DNA of 63,274 nt from UBA7803 sp041686955 (GCA_041686955.1 JAWLCV010000016.1:1-63274), one strand, 5' to 3'. Shown: positions 1-8,944, counted from the stretch's first letter. Notes: a model not told the origin generated them from the sequence alone. Numbers and translations are program-made.

Positions 1-1
1 C

Positions 2-158
<157 letters not shown>

Positions 159-423
159 AGCGGAGAAGGCGCGCATTCTATGAACGCGGCCGAACCCAGT
201 CAAGCACGCCTGACCATCGCCGTGGGTTTTCTACACTTCCCCTATCGACGGCACGGGAACAGCGATGGCATTGGCACCCTGGGATCTGGTGATCCTCCTC
301 AGCACGAGCCTGGGCGCGCTGGCCTGGCTGGCGCGCCAGGGCGTCGTCCTGTGGAGCCACTGGGAGGTGCAGCGCGTCGACGGCGCGGCGGCGGCGCTGC
401 GGCGGGCGTGGTTTCGTCCGCCG

Positions 424-1305
424 TCAGCGGTCGATCAGCCGGCTGCCCACCCAGTGGCGCGCGAAGTGTTGCGCGGTGCGGCCGCTGCGCACGCCGCGGC
501 CGAGGGCCCAGCGCAGCGCGGCGCCGCGGATTTCGTCGTCCCAGGTGACATCGAGCCCGTGCTCCGCGGCCAGGCGCCGCACCCAGTGCTCCACCACCTC
601 CAGGTACGCGTCCTGCTTGAACGGGTAGAACGAGAGCCATAGCCCGAAGCGGTCCGAGAGGGAGATCTTCTCCTCCACCGCCTCGGACTCGTGCAGCTCA
701 CCTTCCCGCACCACCACCTGGGCGTTGTCGGTGGCGTACTCGGGCAGCAGGTGACGGCGGTTCGAGGTGGCGTAGATCAGCACGTTCCCCGAGGCCTTGA
801 ACACCGAGCCCTCCAGCGCGCTCTTCAGCTCCTTGTAGGAGGCGTCCTCGGCCTCGAACGACAGGTCGTCGCAGAACAGCACGAAGCGGTACGGCTCGAG
901 GCGCAGCCGCCGCACGATGTCCGGAAGCGATGCCAGGCGGTTTCGATTCACCTCCACCAGCCGGAGCCCCTCGTCCCGGTAGCGGTTCAACAGCGCGTGA
1001 ATCAGCGACGACTTGCCGGTGCCCCGGGCGCCCCACAGCAGCACGTTGTTGGCCGGCAGGCCCGCCAGGAACTGGCGCGTGTTCAGCTCGATCTGCCGCT
1101 TCTGATCGTCGACCCGCAGGAGGTCGTCCAGGGTGATGTCGTCGATGGCGTCGTGGGTGACGAAGCCCGCGCCCCACACTCCGGAATGCCACACCGCCGC
1201 GGGGCAGCGCGACCAGTCCACGGTGGCCGGGGCCGGCAGCATGAGCAGGAGCCGGCGGGCCAGCTCCCGGGCGTCGTCCACCAGCGCATTCACCGTCTTG
1301 CTCAT
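424..1305 (-). CDS. DUF815 family AAA-type ATP-binding protein
   Basis: A 293-residue P-loop ATPase. The Walker A motif GARGTGKS lies at residues 92-99 and a Walker B-like stretch, FVLFCDD, at about 141-147. The family is widespread, encoded near housekeeping genes and of unknown cellular role; it is annotated only as ATP-binding. The start ATG at 1305 gives the usual family N-terminus (MSKTVNALVDDARELARR). An in-frame ATG three codons upstream at 1314 is possible. No partner gene is evident: downstream lies the tRNA-Glu and upstream a short uncharacterised frame on the opposite strand. Confidence 0.9.
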   Translation of the reverse strand: MSKTVNALVDDARELARRLLLMLPAPATVDWSRCPAAVWHSGVWGAGFVTHDAIDDITLDDLLRVDDQKRQIELNTRQFLAGLPANNVLLWGARGTGKSSLIHALLNRYRDEGLRLVEVNRNRLASLPDIVRRLRLEPYRFVLFCDDLSFEAEDASYKELKSALEGSVFKASGNVLIYATSNRRHLLPEYATDNAQVVVREGELHESEAVEEKISLSDRFGLWLSFYPFKQDAYLEVVEHWVRRLAAEHGLDVTWDDEIRGAALRWALGRGVRSGRTAQHFARHWVGSRLIDR

Positions 1306-1393
1306 GGCGCGCATTCTACCGGCTCGCGGTGAGCCACGCGCCCGGAAGTGGTAAGATTTCTGCCGACCCTGGCCACTCCCGACCCGGAACACC

Positions 1394-1537
1394 ATGACCG
1401 GATACCGAGGTCCCGAGCGACGCAAAGGACCCACCGATCGACGCAACAACGGACCGGATCGCCGAAACTTCGAGCGCGCCTCTGAGGACCCTGTGCCGCG
1501 CCGCGATCCCGACCTGCCGGACCGGCGCCGGCGCTGA
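1394..1537 (+). CDS. Putative 47-residue Arg-rich small protein
   Basis: An ATG-initiated frame of 47 codons fills most of the gap between the divergent DUF815 gene and the convergent phosphodiesterase gene. The product (MTGYRGPERRKGPTDRRNN...) is highly basic, with repeated G-P-[ED]-R-R and D-R-R-[N] units, and would bind nucleic acid or be disordered. A -10-like TAAGAT lies about 40 bases upstream. There is no recognisable family. Length and composition are also compatible with a chance frame in GC-rich DNA. Confidence 0.35.
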   Translation: MTGYRGPERRKGPTDRRNNGPDRRNFERASEDPVPRRDPDLPDRRRR

Positions 1538-1540
1538 CCG

Positions 1541-2440
1541 TCAGCGGGCCGGCAACCGGCCGAGCGCCGCGAGGATGCGATCCGGGCGATCGGTGATGAT
1601 GCCGCCCGCGCCCCGCCTCAAGAGCTCCCGCGCCTGGGCCGGATCGTTCACCGTCCAGAAATCCACGTGCAGACCGAGCTTCCCGGCCGCGGCCAGGAAC
1701 TGCGGTTCCATCAGATCCGCCTCGTTCGCCCGGGCGGGGAGCTGCAGGGCCGCCGCCTCGGGTTGCGCGAAGCGCCATAAGCCGAGCCGGTACTGCAGAT
1801 ACAAGCGCCGAACCTCGCTCTCGAAGGCGCTGGTGGGCACGGTGGGGCACGCGGCGCGAAAGGCCTCCATGGCTTCGGCATGGAAGGAGGCCACCAGCGC
1901 CCGTTCCTGCGCCTCCCAACGCTCGAGCTCGTCGCACACCGCCCGCCCCGCCTGGGCCGTGGGTGGCTTGATCTCGATGTTGATTCGCGCCTGGGGATAT
2001 CGCTCCAGCACCTCCGCAAGCGTCGGCACCCGCACGCCCCGCCCCCGGTACGGCCACTCGTTGCCCTGGTGGGGCCAGTGATAGGCGGCATCCAGGGCCG
2101 TGACCTGCGCCAGCGTCATCTCCGCCAGGGCGCCGGAACCGTCGGTGGTGCGCTCCACGGTGGCGTCGTGCATCAGCACCAGCGCCCCGTCGCGGGTGAG
2201 GTGGACGTCCATCTCCAGCACGTCGGCTCCCAGATCCATGGCGTGCTGGAACGCCACCAGGGTGTTGCTCGGGCGCACCCCGGCGCCACCCTGGTGGGCG
2301 ATGATCATGGGTCGATCCAGATCGAAGTAGATGGAGCGGATCTCCGGCTTCGGCGCCAGCCGATCCGCCAGCGCCACCAGCACGAGAGCGCCGACGATGA
2401 GGCCCCAGTTGCGGGCACGCGGCGTCAGGCGAAAGCTCAT
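1541..2440 (-). CDS. Membrane-anchored glycerophosphodiester phosphodiesterase
   Basis: A 299-residue GDPD-family enzyme that hydrolyses glycerophosphodiesters to glycerol-3-phosphate and an alcohol. An N-terminal hydrophobic anchor (about residues 11-25) precedes the TIM-barrel domain. The catalytic motif HQGGAG..PSNT begins at His49. Metal ligands E76 and D78 sit in LEMDVH, and the second catalytic histidine is His91 in LMHD. The C-terminal WTVND motif is also present. The anchor suggests a periplasmic, membrane-tethered enzyme. The next minus-strand gene upstream starts after a short gap and could be co-transcribed. Confidence 0.92.
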   Translation of the reverse strand: MSFRLTPRARNWGLIVGALVLVALADRLAPKPEIRSIYFDLDRPMIIAHQGGAGVRPSNTLVAFQHAMDLGADVLEMDVHLTRDGALVLMHDATVERTTDGSGALAEMTLAQVTALDAAYHWPHQGNEWPYRGRGVRVPTLAEVLERYPQARINIEIKPPTAQAGRAVCDELERWEAQERALVASFHAEAMEAFRAACPTVPTSAFESEVRRLYLQYRLGLWRFAQPEAAALQLPARANEADLMEPQFLAAAGKLGLHVDFWTVNDPAQARELLRRGAGGIITDRPDRILAALGRLPAR

Positions 2441-2459
2441 GCCCGCACCGGGCGCGCGT

Positions 2460-2840
2460 TCAGGCGGGACGGCGCAGCGGAATCACGTTGCCCTTTCGCT
2501 TGACGTAGATGCGTCGTTCGCGGCCGGGACCGTGGATGCCGATCTTGCCCTCGGTGAAGAGCCGCAGATCGAGACGACTGACACCGCCCGCCCGCGGCTG
2601 CAGCATCAGATGGTGACCCTGAAGATGCCACTCCCCCTGCTCCTCGTTCTCCCCGTCGCGGATGCGGTAGCGCCCGCGATCCAGCTCCCCCCCGAGCTCC
2701 AGCTCGCCGTCGTGGTCCTCCCACACCCAGGTGCCGGGCAGATCCAGGCGTGCCAGCCAGCGCCGCCGGCTCTGGCGGTTGGCCCTGACCCAGAGCACGC
2801 AGACCAGAGCGACCACGATCACGACCACCAGCGAGCTCAT
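2460..2840 (-). CDS. Hypothetical single-pass membrane protein
   Basis: A 126-residue protein with one N-terminal transmembrane helix (about residues 3-18) followed by a basic stop-transfer segment (RANRQSRRRW). The soluble beta-rich domain is about 100 residues long, with alternating charged/hydrophobic strands (GTWVWEDHDGELEL, GRYRIRDG, KIGIHGPG). I do not recognise the family. It sits between a lipoprotein gene and the phosphodiesterase gene on the same strand with gaps of 3 and 19 bases, so it probably belongs to that envelope-related operon. Confidence 0.7.
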   Translation of the reverse strand: MSSLVVVIVVALVCVLWVRANRQSRRRWLARLDLPGTWVWEDHDGELELGGELDRGRYRIRDGENEEQGEWHLQGHHLMLQPRAGGVSRLDLRLFTEGKIGIHGPGRERRIYVKRKGNVIPLRRPA

Positions 2841-2843
2841 GAG

Positions 2844-3884
2844 TCAATGCTGTCCCAGCCCCGGCGCAGGTTCAATACCGCAGTGCGCGAGCAGCCGCTG
2901 CCAGGCCTCGGCGTGACTCACCACGGCCCGGCGGGTGCGGCTCCATTCGCTCCCGGGGTCGTCGCGCGCCAGCACCGCCCGGTACCACCCTTCGAAGGCG
3001 TCCGGGCGCACCGCCGCGAGGCGTTCGGCCAGGCGCTCGAGCTCGACGATCCACGCCTCGTGGCGACGCATGCGCGTGGCCAGCTCCGGCTGGACGCGCT
3101 GCACGTACAGGTTCACGAAAACGTTGTAGAGACGCCGGCTGCGCGGCGTGGGCTGGCGATTGAGGCAGACACCGGGGGCGGCCTCGTCCAGCGCGGCGGC
3201 GGCCGCGCCGAGGTAGGCGCGCCAGCGGGCCCAGTCGCGCCGCGCCGGCCCCAGCCAGCTTCCCTGGCGCAGGCCGTTCAAGCGCCGCTCCAGCACCTCC
3301 ACCTGAAAGCGGCCGCTTTCGAGGGCGGTCAGGCTGTCGCCGAGCCCGCGCAGCAGATCGGCCAGATCGGCACCCGCCGGCGGCGGCGCCCCCATTCCCA
3401 GCGCCGTGCGCATCTCGTCCGCCGCGAACGTGGCGTTCCAGAACAGCGCCGGCAGCGACTGCCGCTTGTCGCCCCCCAGACGGGTGAGCCAGTCCGCCGC
3501 CCCGGGGCCGCAACGGGCGAGCGCCTCGAGCCACGCGAACTCGTAACCCAGCCGCTGGCTCGCCGTCTGCATCCGGCCCAGGGGACTGTTTCGAAACCCG
3601 ACCAGGCCGCCCATGTCGCAGCCGTGCAGCTCGATGAACTCCGCCACGTCGATGCTCTGCGCCGGTACCGCCACCGCGAGCTCGCGGCGGGCCGGATAAC
3701 CGGGACCAGGCCGATCGTCGCCCGCGTGCGCGTCGGCTCGGGTGACCCGGGCGACCCGGGTCAGGTAGTCGTCGAGCACCGCCTGGTGCGCATCCGGCTG
3801 GCAGCCGGCGAGGAGAAGGATCAGTAGCAGTCCGCGGGCGGCGTCAATCCAGCCATTCACGATGGACGTCGACGAGCTGCGCAT
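2844..3884 (-). CDS. DUF3080 family lipoprotein
   Basis: A 346-residue predicted lipoprotein. A basic/hydrophobic leader ends in the lipobox LLAGC, with the lipidated Cys at residue 28 for the ATG at 3884. A GTG eight codons downstream gives a more typical 20-residue signal. The mature part matches the gammaproteobacterial DUF3080 family (DYLTRVAR, IELHGCDMGGLVGFRNSPLGR). Function is unknown. Its 5' end overlaps the 3' end of the DUF503 gene, implying translational coupling in a minus-strand run. Confidence 0.85.
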   Translation of the reverse strand: MRSSSTSIVNGWIDAARGLLLILLLAGCQPDAHQAVLDDYLTRVARVTRADAHAGDDRPGPGYPARRELAVAVPAQSIDVAEFIELHGCDMGGLVGFRNSPLGRMQTASQRLGYEFAWLEALARCGPGAADWLTRLGGDKRQSLPALFWNATFAADEMRTALGMGAPPPAGADLADLLRGLGDSLTALESGRFQVEVLERRLNGLRQGSWLGPARRDWARWRAYLGAAAAALDEAAPGVCLNRQPTPRSRRLYNVFVNLYVQRVQPELATRMRRHEAWIVELERLAERLAAVRPDAFEGWYRAVLARDDPGSEWSRTRRAVVSHAEAWQRLLAHCGIEPAPGLGQH

Positions 3885-4128
3885 CCACGGAGCCCTGGAG
3901 ATTCCGCTCGATGTCGGTGAGCGCCCGGTCCACCACGTCGCGGCTGGAGGACGCCGCCACGAACGTCCACTGCGAACGCTGCAGCAGATCCTGATAGTCG
4001 CTCTCGCACACCGCCACGTTATGGGCGCGGCCGTAACGCTCGCGAATGCCGTTCATCCGCTGGCGCTTTTCCTTGAGCGAACGGCACCCGCCCAGGTAGA
4101 AATCCACCGTCAGTACTGCAATGCTCAC
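3844..4128 (-). CDS. DUF503 domain-containing protein
   Basis: A 94-residue small alpha/beta protein of the DUF503 family, often found near ribosome-assembly genes (ylxP-like). The GTG start at 4128 gives the family N-terminus MSIAVLTVDFYLGGCRSLKEKR, and the SLKEKR signature is intact. The start codon overlaps the stop of the upstream acetyltransferase gene (GTGA), so the two are coupled. Its long upstream open extension in the same frame runs antisense to several real genes and is not coding. Confidence 0.88.
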   Translation of the reverse strand: MSIAVLTVDFYLGGCRSLKEKRQRMNGIRERYGRAHNVAVCESDYQDLLQRSQWTFVAASSSRDVVDRALTDIERNLQGSVDAQLVDVHREWLD

Positions 4129-4649
4129 TGAACGTTCGAGAGCTCCTTCGGGGAAATGCTGTAGAAAACGGTGTCGAGGCCTTTGTACTGGCGGCGGTCC
4201 TCGAAGATCATGCCGAGCCGCTGCATCACTCGCACCGAGCGCTGATTGGGGGTGTCGGTGGCGCCCATGACCCGGGTCAGGCCGCACTGGTCGAAGCCGA
4301 AACGGAGCACTTCCTTGGCCGCCTCGGTCACCATGCCTTCGCCCCAATAACGGGGCAGAATGCCATAGAGAAGCTCCACCTCGTCGCTGTCGGCCATGCG
4401 CCGCAGGCCGCAGAAGCCCACCAGCTCGCCGGGACGGGTGGCCAGCTCGATGGCGAACAGGCCGCACCCGAACTCGCGGAAGCAGGCCTCGCTTTCCTCG
4501 ACGATCTCCACGACCCGTTCCCTGGGAATGATCACGTTGTCCCAGAGGTACTTCCGCACGGCCGGATCCGTCCAGAAGCGGTGCAGCGAATCCACGTCCG
4601 CCGCCGAGATTGGCCGCAGGACCAGGCGGCTCGTCGTAAGAATGGGCAT
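4125..4649 (-). CDS. GNAT family N-acetyltransferase (RimJ/RimL-like)
   Basis: A 174-residue acetyltransferase of the Acetyltransf_3 type. The N-terminus TSRLVLRPISAADVDSLHRFW, the central ELLYGILPRYWGEGMVTEA acetyl-CoA pyrophosphate loop, and TDTPNQRSVRVMQRLGM all match the RimJ/RimL fold. The substrate is unknown; small molecules or protein N-termini are possible. It is the first gene of a coupled minus-strand run with DUF503 and DUF3080, and is divergent from the oxidoreductase gene at 4726. Confidence 0.88.
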   Translation of the reverse strand: MPILTTSRLVLRPISAADVDSLHRFWTDPAVRKYLWDNVIIPRERVVEIVEESEACFREFGCGLFAIELATRPGELVGFCGLRRMADSDEVELLYGILPRYWGEGMVTEAAKEVLRFGFDQCGLTRVMGATDTPNQRSVRVMQRLGMIFEDRRQYKGLDTVFYSISPKELSNVQ

Positions 4650-4725
4650 GTCGTTCCCCTAGCCGTGGCAGTTTGCCATAGCCGGGGACATAAGCGAACA
4701 TGCCCCGGTCCGACGGGGGAACGAC

Positions 4726-5622
4726 ATGCGCTTCAGCTTCTGGCCCACACCGAGCCAGCCTTACGCGGACGTGCTGCGGCTCGCCCGCCACGTCGAGAGC
4801 ACCGGCTGGGACGGCATCTGGTATGCCGACCACTTCATGCCCAATGCCGAAGACACCAGCACGCCGTGGCCCGAGGCCTGGACCACCCTGGCGGCGCTCG
4901 GCGCCCAGGTACCGCGGCTGCGGGTGGGCACCCTGGTCAGCGGCAACACCTATCGGCATCCGGCGGTGCTGGCGAAGATGGCCGCCACCCTGGACCACAT
5001 CACCGGCGGCCGGGTGGTGCTCGGTCTCGGCGCCGGCTGGCAGGAGAACGAGCACCGGCAGTACGGCATCCCCTTCTACACCACCGGCGAGCGGCTGCGG
5101 CGTCTCGACGAAGCCTGTCGGGTCATCAAGGGCCTGTTCGGCGAAACCACCGCCGAGTTCTCCGGCGAGTTCTATCGCCTCGAGCACGCCACCCTGGAGC
5201 CGAAGCCGGTACAGCGTCCCCTGCCCCTGCTGATCGGCGGCGGCGGCGAGAAGGTGACCCTGAAGATCACGGCGAAACACGCCGACGAGTGGAACGTCTG
5301 GGGCACGCCGCAGGTGCTCGAGCAGAAGATGGCCATCCTCGACCGTCACTGTGCCGACGTGGGCCGGGACCCGAAGGCCATCCAGCGCAGCGCCGTGGCG
5401 CTTCTGTTCATGAGCGACGATCAGGGCCATCTCGAGAAGATGCGGGCGGCGAACATCCCCATGCAGCACATCATCGGCACCCCGGAGGAGATCCGGGAGC
5501 GGGTGCAGGAGTACCAGGCCCTGGGGGTCGACGAGCTCATCGTGCCGGGGTTCAACCTGGGCGACGTGGCGCAGACCATCGAGACCCTGGACCGCTTCAT
5601 CGTCGACGTTGCCGGTCGCTGA
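4726..5622 (+). CDS. LLM class F420-dependent oxidoreductase
   Basis: A 298-residue luciferase-like TIM-barrel oxidoreductase of the TIGR03560 type. The N-terminus MRFSFWPTPSQPYADVLRLARHVESTGWDGIWYADHF, the GRVVLGLGAGW segment and the GTPEEIRERVQEYQALGVDELIV tail are diagnostic. F420 dependence is taken from the family name; FMN use cannot be excluded, since no F420 biosynthesis genes are in view. A NUDIX hydrolase gene follows 25 bases later on the same strand. Confidence 0.9.
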   Translation: MRFSFWPTPSQPYADVLRLARHVESTGWDGIWYADHFMPNAEDTSTPWPEAWTTLAALGAQVPRLRVGTLVSGNTYRHPAVLAKMAATLDHITGGRVVLGLGAGWQENEHRQYGIPFYTTGERLRRLDEACRVIKGLFGETTAEFSGEFYRLEHATLEPKPVQRPLPLLIGGGGEKVTLKITAKHADEWNVWGTPQVLEQKMAILDRHCADVGRDPKAIQRSAVALLFMSDDQGHLEKMRAANIPMQHIIGTPEEIRERVQEYQALGVDELIVPGFNLGDVAQTIETLDRFIVDVAGR

Positions 5623-5647
5623 ACCGGCGAATTCCGAGGAGTAAGCC

Positions 5648-6439
5648 GTGAGCGATAAGTCCGCCGCGCCGGCCGTGCCGGCCGCCACCATCATGATGCT
5701 CCGCGACGGCCCATCCGGTCTCGAGGTGTTCATGGTGGTTCGCCACCACCAGATCGACTTCGCCTCCGGCGCATTGGTGTTCCCGGGCGGCAAGGCGGAT
5801 CCGGAGGATTTCGATGCCGCCCTGATCCCGCACCTGGACGGCGCCGCGGATGCCGAGGACATGCGCGCCATCCAGGTTTCCGCCATCCGCGAGGCGTTCG
5901 AGGAGTGCGGCATTCTGCTGGCCCGGGAGGAAGGCAGCCGCGAGCTGGTGCGCGGCGAGCGCCTGGCCGAGCTCGAGGATTTCCGCCGCAGCCTGCACCA
6001 GGGCGAGGTGAGCATTCTGAAGTTCGTGCAGGAGCAGAAGCTGCGCCTAGCCTGCGACCGGCTGGTGCACTTCGCCCACTGGGTCACCCCGGAGATGATG
6101 CCGAAGCGCTTCGACACCCATTTCTTCCTCGCCGAGGCGCCGGTCGATCACCTCGCCGTGCACGATGGCCACGAGTCGGTGGACTCGGTGTGGATCCGGC
6201 CCGCGGACGTGCTCGAGCAGGCCGCCCGGGGCGAGCGAACCGTGATCTTCCCGACCCTGCGCAACGTGGAGAAGCTGGGAACCTTCATGACGGTGGCCGA
6301 GGCGCTCGAGGCCGCGGCAGGGGCCGAGGTGGTCCGGGTGCTGCCCTGGACGGAGCGCCGCGACGACGGCACCTGGCTGTGCATCCCGCCGGAGGCGGGC
6401 TACGCGGTGAGCGAAGAGCGCATGCCCGACCGTCTCTAG
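5648..6439 (+). CDS. NUDIX hydrolase (NUDT19-like)
   Basis: A 263-residue NUDIX enzyme starting at a GTG preceded by a GAGGAG ribosome-binding site. The NUDIX box is split: FPGGKADPED, then an insertion of about 30 residues, then AIREAFEECGILLARE with the catalytic REAFEE. This layout is typical of the NUDT19/RP2 subfamily, which hydrolyses CoA and acyl-CoA derivatives. HWVTPEMMPKRFDTHFF is also subfamily-specific. The enoyl-CoA hydratase gene just downstream fits a CoA-thioester context, though the two are separated by a minus-strand gene. Confidence 0.9.
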   Translation: MSDKSAAPAVPAATIMMLRDGPSGLEVFMVVRHHQIDFASGALVFPGGKADPEDFDAALIPHLDGAADAEDMRAIQVSAIREAFEECGILLAREEGSRELVRGERLAELEDFRRSLHQGEVSILKFVQEQKLRLACDRLVHFAHWVTPEMMPKRFDTHFFLAEAPVDHLAVHDGHESVDSVWIRPADVLEQAARGERTVIFPTLRNVEKLGTFMTVAEALEAAAGAEVVRVLPWTERRDDGTWLCIPPEAGYAVSEERMPDRL

Positions 6440-6442
6440 GCG

Positions 6443-6667
6443 TCAGCCCAGCGGCAGATCGTCCCCCAGCCCGCCGAGCAGCTCCGCCACCGTGAGCAGC
6501 ATGGCCTCGTAGTAGCTGCGGGTCTCGCGCCGGCGGGATTCGTCCTGAAACGGGTTCAGCGGATCGTGGACTCGCAGCCGCCGGAGCTGCTCCAGCAGAA
6601 GATCACGCACCTGGCGCGCGTGATAAATCTCCAGCAGGTCAACCAGTCCTTGATCGTTGTCGGGCAT
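6443..6667 (-). CDS. Hypothetical 74-residue protein
   Basis: A small acidic, mainly helical protein beginning MPDNDQGLVDLLEIYHARQVRDLLLEQLRRL and ending LLGGLGDDLPLG. Leucine heptads suggest a coiled coil or dimer. No signal peptide or membrane segment is seen and I recognise no family. It lies convergent to the NUDIX gene (3-base gap) and divergent from the enoyl-CoA hydratase gene. Confidence 0.6.
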   Translation of the reverse strand: MPDNDQGLVDLLEIYHARQVRDLLLEQLRRLRVHDPLNPFQDESRRRETRSYYEAMLLTVAELLGGLGDDLPLG

Positions 6668-6793
6668 CCGTCCTTTCCGTCGGGGTTTCCCTAAATCTAG
6701 CCCGCGGGGAAGGCTTCGCCAGCACCACCGCCCGACTTGCGGAACATTTCGCAAAGCCGTAGTTTCGTCCATCACTCATCAGGGGGAAGTACC

Positions 6794-7606
6794 ATGGCCA
6801 CGGCTACCAATCAGGCCCAAGAGGACGAAGTGCTCTACGAGGTGAGCGACCGGGTCGCCACCATCACCATCAACCGGCCGGACCGGCAGAACACCATCTC
6901 CGGGCCCATGCTCGACGCCTTGAGCCGGTACTTGCTGAAGGCCAACGACGACCCAGAGGTCCGGGCCATGGTCATCACCGGGAGCGGCCGGTTCTTCTGC
7001 GCCGGGCTCGACCTGCGTGGCGGCGGCATCGCCAGCGGGCTTTCCAGCCAGCGCTCCTCCCCCGCCACCCTGGACCTGCGCAACACCCCGCCCACGGTGC
7101 TGCACAGCCTGGACACCCCCACCATCTGTGCCCTCAACGGTTCCGCCGCCGGCTACGGCATGGATCTCGCGCTCGGCTGCGACATCCGCATCATGGCGGA
7201 ATCGGCCAAGCTCGCCGCCGCCTTCACCGCTCGCGGCGTCGTGCCGGAGTCCGGCGGCACCTGGCTGTTGCCCCGGCTCATCGGCTGGTCGAAGGCGGCG
7301 GAGCTGATTTTCACCGGCCGCACCCTGCCCGCCGACGAATGCGAGCGGTTGGGGCTGGTCTCCCGGGTGGTGCCCGCCGAGGAAACCCTGGCGACCGCGG
7401 AGGCGCTGGGCCGGGAAATCGCCGGCAACGCGCCGATGGCGGTGCAGGCGTCGAAGCGCATGATGCGCATGGGGCTGAACGAGACCTTCGACGACCACGT
7501 CCACCACGTGTTCCTGCAGCTCCTGCCCCTGTTCCAGTCCGAGGACTTCAAGGAAGGCATGGCGTCGTTCATGGAAAAGCGCAAGCCGGAGTTCAAGGGC
7601 CGCTGA
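6794..7606 (+). CDS. Enoyl-CoA hydratase/isomerase family protein
   Basis: A 270-residue crotonase-fold protein. The ATG at 6794 follows an AGGGGGAAG ribosome-binding site. Oxyanion-hole segments GRFFCAGLDLRG and LNGSAAGYGMDLALGCDIRI are both present, followed by ESGGTWLLPRLIGWSKAAEL. It probably hydrates or isomerises an acyl-CoA in fatty-acid degradation, but crotonase paralogues vary widely and the exact substrate is not readable. The CAP-domain gene starts 7 bases after its stop. Confidence 0.92.
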   Translation: MATATNQAQEDEVLYEVSDRVATITINRPDRQNTISGPMLDALSRYLLKANDDPEVRAMVITGSGRFFCAGLDLRGGGIASGLSSQRSSPATLDLRNTPPTVLHSLDTPTICALNGSAAGYGMDLALGCDIRIMAESAKLAAAFTARGVVPESGGTWLLPRLIGWSKAAELIFTGRTLPADECERLGLVSRVVPAEETLATAEALGREIAGNAPMAVQASKRMMRMGLNETFDDHVHHVFLQLLPLFQSEDFKEGMASFMEKRKPEFKGR

Positions 7607-7613
7607 GCCGCCG

Positions 7614-8462
7614 GTGGGGACGGCACTGCGCCGGGGCCTGCTCGCCGCATTGGCGGGTGTAGCCCTCGGCGCGCTCACGGGCGCCTCGTTCGCCGGCGCC
7701 CCCGCGGCGGGAGACCGGCCCGACGTGGAAGCGCGAATCCGCACCCTCACCCTGGAACGCGCCGGCGCCAGGCCCCAAAGCCTGGCGCGCGACGACGTGC
7801 TTCGCGACATCGCTCGCGGGTACAGCGAGACCATGTACCGCCGGGACACCCTCGGCCACGAGGTGGGCGGCGGCGGACCGGCCGAGCGTCTGGCCCGCCG
7901 GCACCGCACCCTGTTCGGCCTGGTCTCCGAGAACGTGGCCGTGCAGAAGCGCTGGCCGCCGGACTTCGACCTCGCCGCCGAGCTCGTCGCGGGCTGGATG
8001 CGCAGTCCCGGCCATCGCAAGAACATTCTCGCCCCTTTCGAGCGTTTCGAGGTGGGCTGCTTCGGCGATGGCCAGACGCTCTACTGCACTCAGCTCTTCG
8101 TTCGCTCCGCCACCGAGCTCGCAACACCCGTGGCCTTCAGCCAGCAGCCCGGCGCGATGCTCACCGTCGAGCTCGCCGAGGCGCCGGACGATGACAGAGA
8201 ACGCCGTATCGGCCTCGCCCCCGCCGGCGCCGAGGCCCCGGAAGGGATCCCGCTGCGTGCCGGCGCCGCGCGCATAGCCGTGCCGGAACGGAGCGGTCTC
8301 TACCAGCTCGAGCTGTGGACTCAGCAGTCCGGTGACCGCCGGGGCGTCCGCTACCGCATCGTTCCCGGGCCCTACCTGTGCTTGACCGCGGGCTCAGACG
8401 AAGAGCTGAACGCCCACCAGGACGAGACCGAAGGTTGCCAGGTTCCAGCTGAAGGTTCGTAG
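7614..8462 (+). CDS. Secreted CAP (SCP-like) domain protein
   Basis: A 282-residue protein with an N-terminal signal peptide (LLAALAGVALGALTGASFAGA) and a CAP/SCP domain at about residues 40-170. Markers include FGLVSENVAVQK, WMRSPGHRKNILAPFERFEVGC and TQLF. Bacterial CAP proteins are extracytoplasmic and of unclear enzymatic role. The start is a GTG with little spacing from the preceding gene, suggesting coupling. Its C-terminal extension of about 100 residues is unassigned. The last 69 bases overlap the convergent MAPEG gene. Confidence 0.85.
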   Translation: MGTALRRGLLAALAGVALGALTGASFAGAPAAGDRPDVEARIRTLTLERAGARPQSLARDDVLRDIARGYSETMYRRDTLGHEVGGGGPAERLARRHRTLFGLVSENVAVQKRWPPDFDLAAELVAGWMRSPGHRKNILAPFERFEVGCFGDGQTLYCTQLFVRSATELATPVAFSQQPGAMLTVELAEAPDDDRERRIGLAPAGAEAPEGIPLRAGAARIAVPERSGLYQLELWTQQSGDRRGVRYRIVPGPYLCLTAGSDEELNAHQDETEGCQVPAEGS

Positions 8463-8783
8463 CCACGGTACGCCCCAGGCGTATAGCGGCAGAAACAGCA
8501 CGCGCCCGCCCAGGTAGAGCAGCGAGCCCCAGGCGCTGAAGGCTCCGGCGCTGCCGGTCAGGTGCACGAGGATCACCAGGGCCGCGAAGAAGGCGTAGGT
8601 TTCGAGGAAGTTCGTCTGGGCGCGCAGCAGCCGGCCCGCCACCCCGGTAGGCCGCAGTTCCTCGTCGCGTGGCCCCACGGTATAGCGATTACCCACCTGG
8701 GCCTTGAACGCGAACGAAGCGGCCGAGATGTGCACGAGACCCAGAACGGTGGCGGCCACCAGCACGTACTGCTCGAGACTCAC
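8394..8783 (-). CDS. MAPEG family membrane protein
   Basis: A 129-residue integral membrane protein with four hydrophobic helices, of the MAPEG superfamily (membrane-associated eicosanoid/glutathione metabolism). The family signature RAQTNFLETYAFFAAL is present, as is the C-terminal YLGGRVLFLPLYAWGVPWLRTFSWNL. Bacterial members are mostly uncharacterised; glutathione-linked detoxification is the usual assumption. Its 3' end overlaps the end of the CAP gene by 69 bases on the opposite strand. Confidence 0.88.
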   Translation of the reverse strand: MSLEQYVLVAATVLGLVHISAASFAFKAQVGNRYTVGPRDEELRPTGVAGRLLRAQTNFLETYAFFAALVILVHLTGSAGAFSAWGSLLYLGGRVLFLPLYAWGVPWLRTFSWNLATFGLVLVGVQLFV

Positions 8784-8944
8784 GGGCGCGTCCGCCCGCG
8801 CATCGGCGTTGCGTCCACGTCCGAGTCCCCGCCTGCCGTCTTCTCCCCCATCCGGCTATCTTGCCAGCCGGCGCGGCCGCTTGGCAGCCCCGAGCCCGAC
8901 GAAGCTGGCCTGGGTCTCAGGGACCCGGCATCATCCCGGGTGCC

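Noticed and set aside
265..642. Plus-strand open frame with a hydrophobic N-terminus overlapping the DUF815 gene
   Set aside because: More than half is antisense to the well-supported DUF815 coding sequence and becomes Ala/Arg-rich low complexity there. No ribosome-binding site or family match.
4129..6117. Very long minus-strand extension upstream of DUF503 (total frame over 700 codons)
   Set aside because: It runs antisense to the acetyltransferase's alternate frame, the F420-type oxidoreductase and the NUDIX gene, all with clear family motifs. High GC removes stop codons.
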